The position numbers and the translations under genes were made by a program. Positions 1 to 8,800 of a stretch of DNA of 64,000 nt are shown one piece after another (the first letter of the stretch is position 1; every line of letters begins with the position of its first letter). The notes beneath the pieces were generated by a model. The model ran no database searches and was not told the origin of the DNA. It saw only the letters and a program-made list of their open reading frames with translations. Source of the DNA: Fidelibacterota bacterium (GTDB taxonomy: Bacteria > Fidelibacterota > Marinisomatia > SCGC-AAA003-L08 > TS1B11); the NCBI GenBank assembly GCA_004124295.1, contig SCKI01000001.1, forward strand, positions 620,001-684,000. Direction: 5' to 3'.

Positions 1-113
1 ACGATGTAAACGAGATCGTAAAAGAGCTCCAGCCAGGTGGCGTGGGGCTGCGCTCTAGGCGAACCCCCATCGAAATCGGCGGTTGGAAGGGTCGTCGTTA
101 CTGTATCAGCCAT
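1..113 (-). CDS. Low temperature requirement protein A (LtrA) family, N-terminus only
   Basis: Reading leftward from an ATG at 113, 37 codons are open to the window edge. The last part reads ATWLELFYDLVYI, which is the characteristic beginning of LtrA-family membrane proteins (a W-LELFFDLVFV-like stretch at the start of the first membrane segment). The first 25 residues are a polar cytoplasmic tail rich in Thr and Pro. LtrA proteins are multi-pass membrane proteins of poorly known role. The gene lies 86 bases downstream of the MFS gene on the same strand and may be co-transcribed. The rest is outside the window, so the call depends on one motif. Confidence 0.6.
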   Translation of the reverse strand, partial: MADTVTTTLPTADFDGGSPRAQPHATWLELFYDLVYI

Positions 114-199
114 CGGGCTTAAGTTACACTAGGCCAGATTATAGGATACGCCCTTTGCATTGACCGCGTTAAGAGTTACGCGTGGATTTCCCGGTAAAA

Positions 200-1419
200 T
201 TATCGAGACGGAGCTCGCCAGATGTGACGAAAACTGCGCTGTTTTACTGAAAGGCCAACGAAACCTATTCCCAGGAGGAGGGCTACCGCCCCAAAAACCC
301 CGAAGGCGCCAGTCATGCCGATCAATCCCACTACCGGCTGCGCAAAAATAGGCGATAAGAACTGTCCCGAGAATAAACTCATCGTCAGGCCACCAATAGC
401 GCGACCGCGTATGGCCGCTGGAATGACCGAAACCAGCCAAACATTAAGATTGGGCACCACGAGGCCTAATCCGATCCCGATGATCAGCATCGCCAACAGC
501 ACAATCATGTAACCGCTTGAAGCAGCTAGAACGGTATAGCCCAGGCCCATGGCCAGAAATACCAGGCCGGAAATTTGCTCAAACGAAAAACGGGCCTTGA
601 TTTTCTGATATTGCAACGAGACAATTGCCCCAGCCAGAGCTGAGATCGCCAGCGCCAGGCCAATCTCAGCACTGCTGGCTCCGGTCCGCACGAGGTAAAA
701 GGGCAATTGCACCGGAATCACAAAAAAAATGACCATGCCGAGAAAGGCGACAACATAGATCAAGCCGATGGTTTTGAAAGAGAGTGCAACGTTTTCAGCC
801 GAAATGCTCTGTTGATTTGAACTCGTCCGCAGGTCTGGTTCATCAACCGCGAACAGAACTCCGGGCAGTACGACAAAGGCAGAAAGGTAGATCAAGAAGG
901 GATACTGCCAACCGATATCCGCCAGATAGCCTCCAGCCAACAGAAAAATCACCCCACCAAAACCGATAAAACTGGCCTGATAACCCATAAATTGATTGAG
1001 CTTGGCCCCGCTAAAATAATCGGCAATCAATGTCGTGAAGCCGCTCATCACGCCGGCCACCGCCAACCCCAACAGTGCTCTGCCGACCAAGATACCGAAC
1101 AGCGAGCCCAGCAGAAATCCCGATGTTCCGGCCAGGCCATATAAAATCAACCCAGCGATCAAGACGGGTTTCCGTCCCCAGCGGTCCAGGAGGAAACCGG
1201 CAAAGGGGGCACCGATGGCAATGAGCAGGGCGGGCATGGTCAGGACCAGCTTGACCCAAAATTCGGCATTGGGCACATCTTGAAAAAAACGGTTCATTTC
1301 CGGCAGGGCCGGAGCAAGGGTGGCCGCGGCCATGACGGTCATGGTGCTACCCAAGAGAATGGTCAGATTGCGGATTGAGTTCTGGTTTAAAATGGTCTGT
1401 TTCCAATTTCGTTATTCAT
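200..1419 (-). CDS. MFS family transporter with apparent 1-base frameshift near its start
   Basis: The product is a roughly 400-residue, 12-helix major facilitator. It has the loop-2/3 signature GFLLDRWGRKPVLIAG and repeated hydrophobic helices, so it should be an inner-membrane secondary transporter; the substrate cannot be read. The uninterrupted frame opens only at TTG 1354, which would cut off half of helix 1. An ATG at 1419 begins MNNEIGNRPF and then meets a stop. Adding one base to the run of four A (plus strand 1389-1392) joins this to LNQNSIRNLTILLG and restores a normal MFS N-terminus. I therefore place the real start at 1419 with a frameshift or sequencing error at about 1390. It may be co-regulated with the neighbouring MarR locus, since MarR genes often control exporters. 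Confidence 0.8.
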
Positions 1420-1503
1420 TGGCAACAATCCATATAAGGGCTCTCGACCAGCCAGATAAGGCAACTTTCTGACCTGCGCGACCCGAAGAACCGAACCGTA
1501 ATA

Positions 1504-1968
1504 TTACTTTTCCCGGCCCAGCGTTGTCAGTACCCCTGCAATCACTCCCCAAGCGATAGGGTGCATCAGGCTCAGGCCGACGATTGTTGAGGTAGCAACG
1601 GTTGCTGGCAGGGTCAGGGGGAGCGCGAAGGAAATTGCGAACACTACACCCGAAATAATCCAAAACAGCCTAATGGGACGGGCCACATATTTACCGAGGA
1701 GGGCCAGGAGTATCGTCGCTCCAAAGGCGGGGACCACATCCAATAAGATAATTACGCCCGCAGGCATAGGCTCCAGTGGGCCGCTGGGACCGCCCATGGG
1801 AATAATGTATGGAATACTAAACAGACGCTTGGTGATCCAGAAGAAAACGAGATTGGCAAAGGTCGCGCCAACCGCCGCAATCAAGCCGACCCGCCACAGT
1901 TTACCGATCTTCATGATTTGTTCACCTTGGGTAGATCCGCTTGCTGGCTCAGTCGTGGTTGTCATCAT
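1504..1968 (-). CDS. Small four-helix membrane protein (DUF6069-like)
   Basis: This 154-residue protein has a polar Thr-rich N-terminus and four hydrophobic segments, at about residues 25-45, 68-88, 97-117 and 125-145. It resembles the DUF6069 family of small integral membrane proteins found near MarR or TetR regulators; function unknown. The start at 1968 is supported by an AAAGGAG ribosome site a few bases upstream. It is divergent from the MarR gene at 2084. The 115-base gap holds two palindromic operator candidates, so the MarR protein probably controls this gene as well as itself. The MFS transporter follows on the same strand after about 85 bases. Confidence 0.6.
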   Translation of the reverse strand: MMTTTTEPASGSTQGEQIMKIGKLWRVGLIAAVGATFANLVFFWITKRLFSIPYIIPMGGPSGPLEPMPAGVIILLDVVPAFGATILLALLGKYVARPIRLFWIISGVVFAISFALPLTLPATVATSTIVGLSLMHPIAWGVIAGVLTTLGREK

Positions 1969-2030
1969 TTTTCTCCTTTACATGCATGGAATGGGGCCTG
2001 CCGCCTCGACGAACCGAGGCTCACAGTAGT

Positions 2031-2046
2031 AATTTAAACTTAAAAC
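2031..2046. promoter_or_regulatory. Candidate MarR operator, distal copy
   Basis: AATTTAA, two bases, then TTAAAAC: an imperfect copy of the palindrome at 2061-2076, matching its right arm at five of seven positions. The centres of the two sites are exactly 30 bp apart, about three helical turns, so two dimers could sit on the same face of the DNA between the divergent genes. Confidence 0.45.
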
Positions 2047-2060
2047 TTGCAGGGTTAAAG

Positions 2061-2076
2061 AATTTAATCTTAAATT
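2061..2076. promoter_or_regulatory. Candidate MarR operator, promoter-proximal copy
   Basis: A perfect 7-bp inverted repeat, AATTTAA and TTAAATT around a 2-bp centre, ends 7 bases before the ATG of the MarR gene. Size and AT-rich symmetry fit MarR dimer sites. A dimer bound here would block initiation of the regulator's own gene. I see no Shine-Dalgarno sequence before that ATG. Confidence 0.5.
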
Positions 2077-2083
2077 AATAATC

Positions 2084-2554
2084 ATGGGAACCCGCTTCAA
2101 AAGTAGCCTGGAACAGACTCTGGCCCTCAACACTTGGGTCAAATTGTCCCGGGCGAAGGAATCAGTTGGCCGTCAGCTCCAGCCTTGTCTGGGTCAGTAT
2201 GGGGTCACAAGGCCCCAGTTTGGCGTTCTGGAAATGCTCTACCATCTGGGGACCCTCAATCAGACCGTCATCGGCAAGAAGTTGCTTGTGAGCGGGGGCA
2301 ATGTGACTATGCTGGTTGATAATCTGGAGAAGCATAGTTGGGTTGAGCGGCGACGCAGCACAAGGGACCGGCGCGTGATTATGGTTCACCTTACCTCGGC
2401 AGGCAAGGCCATCATTGAGCAGGTGCTTCCCATGCATGTAGAGGCGTTGACCAGTGCTCTTGCAGTGCTCACACTAACCGAGCGGGAAACACTGGGAATG
2501 CTGTGCAAGAAACTTGGCAGGGGACAAATGAACGACCCAATCGGAACGGGATGA
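2084..2554 (+). CDS. MarR family transcriptional regulator
   Basis: A 156-residue protein of normal MarR length. The winged helix spans about residues 30-125, with the recognition helix in VIGKKLLVSGGNVTMLVDNLEK and the wing in the RRRSTRDRRVIMVHLTSAGK segment, a classic MarR wing signature. Flanking helices would form the dimer interface. It probably acts as a ligand- or redox-responsive repressor of itself and of the divergent membrane protein and MFS genes, through the palindromes at 2031-2076. The start has no clear ribosome site, but no better in-frame start exists and the N-terminal length is right. The C-terminal tail after about residue 145 is probably disordered. Confidence 0.88.
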   Translation: MGTRFKSSLEQTLALNTWVKLSRAKESVGRQLQPCLGQYGVTRPQFGVLEMLYHLGTLNQTVIGKKLLVSGGNVTMLVDNLEKHSWVERRRSTRDRRVIMVHLTSAGKAIIEQVLPMHVEALTSALAVLTLTERETLGMLCKKLGRGQMNDPIGTG

Positions 2555-2784
2555 ATCGGGCCACGGGAATCGCCAGCTGGGGTTGTAGCGTAGCTGGAGC
2601 CGAATTCATCCCCAAAAGCGGGATCATCAAAAGAGTCGCTCCCATGAACATTTTTGATCCTGATGCCAGCTTGGCTGGCGAAGCATCGATTGAAGGCTCA
2701 TTAGGATAATGACTACAGCGCTTGCGATCTTTAGCAAGGCGGAGCTGATTGGCATGCACAGAATCATCGTTAGAGGAGTATCTG

Positions 2785-3531
2785 ATGGCACAACATGATC
2801 AACAGCCATTGACGGCCGAACGGGTGGAGAACAGCACTTCAGTGACGATCCTTGAAACAAAGGATGAGACACCAACGATCCGCTCGATCCGGCTCGCCAA
2901 GCCAGATGGCTTTACTTTCCAGGTAAGCCAGGCTATAAAACTCATGCTGGATGTGGTCGAGGGGCGGGACTGGCATCTACTATCGATCGCCAGCTCTCAA
3001 ACAAGGGACTACCTTGAGTTCGCTGTTCGAAATTCGGAGAGCCCTTTCAAGCGCGCTTTCTATTTGCTCAAGCCGGGTGATGAAGTTCGCATCAACGGAC
3101 CACGCGGGCATTTTCCCTTTGAATCCGGCCGCCCGGGGATCTTCATAACCGGTGGCATCGGGATCACGCCGTTCATGAGCATGATTGAGTATGCCACTGA
3201 CTCCGGACTGTCTACGCCCCTGACCCTCGTGTACGGAAATCGGAGTCCGGATGAGGTCGCATTTAAGGACCAGCTTGATCGGTTGGCACATATAAACAAG
3301 CATCTGCGAATCGTCTACACTGTCAGCCAGCCTTCCCCGAATCAAACCTGGGATCATCGCTTCGGCCGTATAGATAGAGAATTGCTCGAGGAAGTGGTTG
3401 CGGGCGGGGGAGACGCCATTTACTATCTTGCGGGCCCACCCGGCATGGTGGTGGCGCTCGGCCAAGTGGTTGAGGCCCTTGGCGTTCCGCGGGAGCGCAT
3501 CCGCTCGGAGATGTTTCGTGGGTACCCATAA
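2785..3531 (+). CDS. FAD/NAD(P)-binding ferredoxin reductase-type oxidoreductase
   Basis: About 248 residues. An N-terminal FAD-binding barrel (around residues 20-115) contains WHLLSIASS, a variant of the RxYS flavin motif, and a C-terminal nucleotide fold opens with FITGGIGITPFMSMI and ends with YYLAGPPGMV, both typical of ferredoxin-NADP reductase relatives. No 2Fe-2S domain is present, so electrons would go to or come from a separate partner. The frame is open from TTG 2749, but the ATG at 2785 has AGAGGAG eight bases upstream and is the better start. It follows the MarR gene on the same strand after a 230-base gap that holds no convincing gene. A stress-related reductase role is inference. 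Confidence 0.85.
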   Translation: MAQHDQQPLTAERVENSTSVTILETKDETPTIRSIRLAKPDGFTFQVSQAIKLMLDVVEGRDWHLLSIASSQTRDYLEFAVRNSESPFKRAFYLLKPGDEVRINGPRGHFPFESGRPGIFITGGIGITPFMSMIEYATDSGLSTPLTLVYGNRSPDEVAFKDQLDRLAHINKHLRIVYTVSQPSPNQTWDHRFGRIDRELLEEVVAGGGDAIYYLAGPPGMVVALGQVVEALGVPRERIRSEMFRGYP

Positions 3532-3946
3532 CTTCGATTGCAAGGTCGACATAAACTCACGCAGCTCGACGCCCGCAGCTGCCTAACCGGTCCAGGAAGC
3601 ACTCAACCGTGGAATACAGATCCTTGGTCGAGTATGAAAACATGAGGGTCAAAATAGCGCTGCTGGGGTAGCTTATTGATGCTCCAATTCTTCTTAAACT
3701 ACGCTGATTCTTGGTTACTCGATTCCCAGTTTCCAGTTACCCGAATTAGCCCGATTTTGCCACATATGGAACAGGGGCCCAAACTGGCCCCACCTAAAAA
3801 TGATCGTGTCAATAAACATTGAGTTAGGCGGCATTCCTTGAGGCTCATAACCCGAGCGCCGTACCACACTGCATACGCCAGACTGCATACGTTTGAGAAT
3901 CTCCAAGCACAACCAGTTGTTTAGTGAAAAGTTATGGAAATTTCCC
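3532..3946. other. Intergenic region without a recognisable gene
   Basis: Between the flavin reductase and the tRNA fragment I see only short frames without family features. Around 3716-3745 there is a short CAGTT-type repetitive patch. The region appears to be the outer flank of the integrated-element remnant that begins at 3947. Confidence 0.4.
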
Positions 3947-3996
3947 CTCTGATTTGGGAGCAGGGGGTCGAAGGTTCAAATCCTTTCGCCCCGACA
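3947..3996 (+). tRNA. 3' half of a tRNA-Pro(UGG), likely attachment-site remnant
   Basis: From 3947 the sequence reads as the 3' part of a proline tRNA: anticodon loop TTTGGGA at 3953-3959 (anticodon TGG, 3955-3957), then a T arm at 3970-3986 with a 5-bp stem around TTCAAAT, and an acceptor strand CGCCCCG followed by A and CA to 3996. The complementary 5' acceptor strand and D arm are absent upstream, so it is not a functional gene. Similarity that starts in the anticodon stem and runs to the 3' end is what tyrosine-integrase attachment sites leave behind. A scrap of such an integrase lies at 5624-5770, with an AT-rich cargo gene between. Confidence 0.6.
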
Positions 3997-4000
3997 TATT

Positions 4001-4030
4001 CAGTTGGCAGGAGCAGTTGGCAGTGGCAGG
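4001..4030. repeat. GGCAGT-type short tandem repeat, copy 1
   Basis: CAGTTGGCAG, GAGCAGTTGG and CAGTGGCAGG follow each other directly after the tRNA fragment, with the flank CCCCGACATATT. The same core and a similar flank recur at 10790, 24505, 26945, 32948 and 40702. Sequence to about 4085 (GCCCTGAGCGCTTCG, then CTCAGGACAG) resembles another dispersed intergenic element seen at 44008. Confidence 0.6.
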
Positions 4031-4126
4031 GTGACCAGGAGCCTGCCCTGAGCGCTTCGAGTACGCTACGCTGCCTCAGGACAGACTCGCGGCCTACCCA
4101 ACTCGGAATACGGGATTGCGCCGAAC

Positions 4127-5491
4127 TCAATCCAGCTCTGGATAATTTTGACCGATTCCAAATTCCCCGTCGCCATCCCCATCAACAAATACTGTAGTCA
4201 CCAATGGTTCTGAATCTGTCGAGCTTGGGCCGCTGATCTTATGGGAATGTTCAATCAAATCGAACCGGCCACTCACCGATACATCTAGTGCGGTTTCATT
4301 GAAAATAATCCACGAAAAATTATCCTGAGCATTGGTTGAAATTCGTTTAAAAAAATCTAACAGTTCTCTTTGCCTATGACCTAGTGAGGCATCTCGCTCA
4401 AACCAAGCATGTAAAACGGTGTGACCATCTCTAGAGCTAAGTTGATCTAGCCCTTTAAATAGGCGCGTGTACCCTAGGCGTTTGTATTGCCACATAATTT
4501 CCTCGTCCGTGATCTTCCATTTTATTGCGCACTCAAAATCTGCATCGCTGAGCCAGGACGAAAGCCATGTTCCATCTGTCTGATTCCCAGTCGAAGGATC
4601 GACAAAAATGCCATTGATTCGATTCACAATCCCAAACCACTCGCTTTGATCTTTGTATTCATATCGCTCCCAATAATATTTTGGAGACGGATATAAACAG
4701 AGGGCATCTTCACTGAACCGGGCCAGCGGCTTTGCGTAGACTGTCAAAAATGGTCCGATTATTGGAGTGCCTGCCCTGAACGATTCGATGCACAAATCTC
4801 GAATAGTCACTTCGGAAATATTCCGCGGATCGGAATGGAAGGATAATTCTATTAACGCCAATCTATTTTGCGTTTGAAACGCACTGAGAGTATCGGCTAC
4901 CTTATCGCGAATGACATTCCTCAAATCACTGGTTATATCTGTAGATCGATCAAATTTTTTGCACTCCACATAAATCGATTCGCCGCCTAATTTAATCTCA
5001 ATGTCTGGCGACTTATCCTCAGACGATTTAATAAACAATATTTCGTCAATACCTTCGATTGAGGCGTATCTCGCAGCCACGATTAATTCAAACAGCACTG
5101 ACTCAAATTCATCATATCGCTCGGCAGTCTTGAGTAGCATCAATTTTTGGTTGTAGTTTTGGACCTTCTCAATGACAATTCCGAGGGCGCGATCTAATAA
5201 TTGGATAAATACTACATGCCTGCAGGACCGGAAAATATCATAGTAAGTGCATGGCTGATTTAGAAATGCTTGTGCACCAATTAGATATTTTTGGATTCCG
5301 GACAATATTATTGAGGGTTGTTCCAGCTTTTCATATGTGAGAAGGGTTGGGTGGTGCCCAGCTTGATATTCCTTCTGGAGATCGCCGTCCAACTGAATTC
5401 CCAGTTTTTCAACCAGACCTTCTATGGCTTGGCGTACTTCTCCGACATCAAACTCTGCCACTTTCAGCCCTCCTAAAACATATATTTTCAA
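4127..5491 (-). CDS. PD-(D/E)XK nuclease-like protein, uncharacterised
   Basis: A 454-residue protein I cannot assign to a named family. About residues 128-180 hold what looks like a PD-(D/E)XK nuclease core: a helix with FESVLFELIVAARY, then SPDIEIK with D163, then YVECKKF with E176 and K178. This fold is shared by restriction enzymes, recombination nucleases and defence effectors. The rest is a mixed alpha/beta protein with no clear domain, ending in a DGDGDGEFG tail. The gene is clearly more AT-rich than glutamate synthase next door. It is bracketed by a tRNA fragment and an integrase remnant, all suggesting horizontal transfer. A defence or DNA-processing role is inference; no methyltransferase or helicase partner is nearby. 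Confidence 0.55.
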   Translation of the reverse strand: MKIYVLGGLKVAEFDVGEVRQAIEGLVEKLGIQLDGDLQKEYQAGHHPTLLTYEKLEQPSIILSGIQKYLIGAQAFLNQPCTYYDIFRSCRHVVFIQLLDRALGIVIEKVQNYNQKLMLLKTAERYDEFESVLFELIVAARYASIEGIDEILFIKSSEDKSPDIEIKLGGESIYVECKKFDRSTDITSDLRNVIRDKVADTLSAFQTQNRLALIELSFHSDPRNISEVTIRDLCIESFRAGTPIIGPFLTVYAKPLARFSEDALCLYPSPKYYWERYEYKDQSEWFGIVNRINGIFVDPSTGNQTDGTWLSSWLSDADFECAIKWKITDEEIMWQYKRLGYTRLFKGLDQLSSRDGHTVLHAWFERDASLGHRQRELLDFFKRISTNAQDNFSWIIFNETALDVSVSGRFDLIEHSHKISGPSSTDSEPLVTTVFVDGDGDGEFGIGQNYPELD

Positions 5492-5623
5492 CTTTCACTG
5501 CCCATAAATCTCTCATCGTCTGGGAGAGGATAATAGCAGTAATTAAGAGTTGTAATCTAGTTAGTTATCATGATTTTTTAAGCTGGAATCCTAACCGCTC
5601 GGCTCTCCCTTTTGAATGTTCAC

Positions 5624-5770
5624 TCAGATAGGCAGTAAGATCAGGGAAGTCCTCGACCAGCCCGTCTTCATGTTGTTACGCCGGGCGAGCCGGGGGGGCA
5701 GAAATTTCGTGTAGATCATGGTCGTCCCAAGATTGCGATGACCCATGAGGTTGCTGAGCCTCGGCGTAGC
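5624..5770 (-). pseudogene. C-terminal fragment of a tyrosine recombinase/integrase
   Basis: The minus strand between a TAG at 5771-5773 and a TGA at 5624-5626 encodes 48 residues containing NLMGHRNLGTTMIYTKF. This matches the last conserved block of XerC/D-type integrases: the LGH motif with its His, the TT pair and the nucleophilic Tyr (codon 5711-5713). Everything N-terminal is missing or frame-disrupted, so it is an inactive relic. It lies just beyond the 3' end of gltB and on the far side of the PD-(D/E)XK gene from the tRNA-Pro fragment. Its 3' part (5657-5686) recurs at 32889-32918. Confidence 0.6.
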
Positions 5771-5869
5771 CTACGGCGGGCCCCAGTATCATGTCGCCGG
5801 TTTGCAGGCAACTATCCGATGAGCAGTTACCCCGGAATACGACTCGGCGCTGGCGCTGCAGTTGCGGCG

Positions 5870-8800
5870 CTACTCATTCAGCAGTTCACCCATCCGCGCC
5901 TCAACATGATGGTCATAGATTTTTTCAAAATCCAGAATATCGAGTGCGAGGGGAACTATTTTGACGAACGCCCCTTGCGCCTCCTCCCAGTTAGCAATGA
6001 TGTCCCTGGCCACCTCTGAGCCGGTATGGAATAGATGCTCGCGAAGCAGCCTGAGCACCAGCATGAGGTCGTTCGCCGCAGGCTCGGCAGCGCGCACATA
6101 TTCCCGGTTCAGATTGTCCAGCTGATCCGGATCGGTGCAATAGATATAGGCCGCACCTCCCGACATACCGGCGCCGAAATTGAGCCCGATGCGGCCCAGT
6201 ACGATGACGGTCCCTCGGGTCATATATTCGCAGCAGTGGTTACCGGCCCCTTCGACCACGGAGAGCGCCCCGCTGTTCCTCACCGCGAACCGTTCCCCGG
6301 CCGCGCCGGACACAAAAAGGGTCCCGCCGGTGGCCCCATACAGGGCAACGTTTCCGATGATGGTCTGGGTGGCATGGTGCTCGCGAACATGTTTTTCGAA
6401 CCGGATCGTTATCATGCCGCCACTCATGCCCTTGGCCACATAGTCGTTCGCGGCCCCTCTCAGCCGGAGCTCAACCCCGGTAGTCAGGAAAGCGCCGAAA
6501 CTCTGGCCGGCGACCCCCCGCAGTCTCATCTGGATGTTGCCGTGGAAGCCCGTCTCGCCGAACAGGAACACCAGTTCGCCTGAGAGCCGGGTGCCCACGG
6601 CCCGGTCACGGTTGCGTACATCCCGCCGCACGACGACATGATCGTGGGTCAGCATCCGGGGTCTGATCTCGGCGATGATGCCTTCGTCCAGGTGTGGCTC
6701 TGCCCGTACGGGCTCCGGCCGGTATTTTGCGGCGGTGGGCAGCGGCAGCCCCTCTGGGGCAGCGGGATTCAAGATACTGTCGAAGTTCAATCCCCGCGCC
6801 CGGGCGAAGTCCGCATGCTCGCGATTCAGCGTCAGTATATCGGTTCGGCCGATGATGCTGTCCAGGCTGTAGGCCCCGATCTCGGCCAACAATGACCGCA
6901 CCTGTTCGGCGACGGCCGTGAGGTAATTGACAGCTTGCTCCGGCCCGGCCGTGAACAGCCTGCGCAGTTTCTCATCCTGGGTTGCTATGCCGGCCGGACA
7001 GGTATTGAGATGGCATTGCCGAGCCATGATGCAGCCGAGGGAGACCAGCAGAGCGGTCCCGAAATCGAATTCCTCTGCGCCCAGGGCGGCCGCCATCACC
7101 ACGTCCCGGCCATTTTTAAATCCGCCATCCACACGCAAGGTGCAACGGGAACGCAGGCCATTCGCCATCAACGTCTGGTGCACCTCGGCCAAGCCAAGTT
7201 CCCACGGCAGGCCGTTATGCTTGATCGATCCAAGCGGGCTTGCGCCGGTGCCTCCATCGCCTCCCGCCAGCAGTACAATGTCGGCGCCGCCTTTCACGAC
7301 CCCCGCCGCAATGGTCCCCACACCGGGCTGGGAAACCAATTTGACCGAAACTGCCGCCCGGGGATTGACCTGCTTCAGGTCGTAAATGAGCTGGGCGATG
7401 TCTTCAATGCTGTAGATATCATGGTGCGGCGGCGGTGAGATCAGCGGCACTCCCGGCGTCGAATTCCTGACTCCGGCAATGGCTATCGTCACCTTATGCC
7501 CCGGCAATTGGCCGCCCTCCCCGGGTTTGGCGCCCTGCGCGATCTTGATCTGAATCTCCCTGGCGGCAGAGAGGTAAGCGGTCGTTACCCCGAAGCGGGC
7601 GCTGGCGATCTGCTTGACATAGCTGTTCACCGACTTGTCCGGGTTGGAGTGTGCGTACCTGTCGGCCTGTTCGCCCCCTTCGCCGGTATTGCTGCGGGCG
7701 CCCACGCGGTGCAGGGCCGTTGCCAGGGTGCGGTGCACTTCCTCGGATACGGCGCCCAGAGACATGGCCCCGGAGCCAAAACGCTTCAGGATGCCCGTGA
7801 TCGCCTCGACCTGTTCGGCCGGGACCGGATCGGTAGCCTTGAAATCGAAAAAATCTCGCAGGTAAACCGGCGCTGCCGGCAGGGGTTGCCCATCAGCATG
7901 TGGATCAGCGGCAAGGCGTCCAATCGACTTGAACTCAGCCGGGGCGTAACCGTGCTGTTCGCCATTCTTGCGGTAGCGGAACCTCCCGAAGTCGGCCAGC
8001 CGGTCCAGCCCGGAATCGAAGGCCTCGCGGGTCCTGCGGGCCAGGTCGGCCTGGAGTTGCTCCAGCCCAATCCCGCCAATCGGGCTTGATAGCGATGGGA
8101 AATACCGGTCCAGGATTTCCGCCGATAGCCCCATGACATGCAACAACATGCCGCCGTGGTAACTGCCGAGTGTGGAAACGCCGAATTTCGCCATGATCTT
8201 GATCAGGCCTTTTTCCAGGGAGTAGCGGTAGCGTCCCAAATATGCCGCCCAATCATCCTCATCGTAATGTTGGCGGATGATGCGGTAGGCCATATAGGGA
8301 TAAACGGCGCTGGCGCCCAGCGAGATCAGGACCGCCAAATGATGGTCTTCCACCACGTCTCCGGCCAGACACATGAGGGATACCTTGCTGCGGACCCGCT
8401 GCTTGATCAGGTGGTTGTGCGCCGCGGATATGATCAGGGGCATCGGCACCGGAAGGGTATCGGAAGTGATGCCCTCGTCACTGAACAGCAACAGCCGGTA
8501 CCCCTCCGCTACGGCCTGGTCGCAGTCAGCCAGCAGGTTTTCCAGCCACTGCTCAAGGCGATCCCCGGATGCCATGAGGCTGCTGAAAGTGCGCGCCTTA
8601 AAACCGGTCTCAGGATTTGTGAGCAGGGCCAGTTCCCGGGGGGAAAGGACGGGACTTTCAACCTGGATCGCCTCTCCGATGGTGGGCTTGGCGCCCAACA
8701 GATTGCCTTCGCCGCCCAGGTACCGCCGCAGGCTCGTGACCGAGCGCTCCCGGATGGGATCGATGGGCGGATTGGTGACTTGCGCGAAGACATGTTTGAA

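Noticed and set aside
2503..2709. 68-residue frame between MarR and the flavin reductase
   Set aside because: It overlaps the MarR end, and I see no family pattern or ribosome site.
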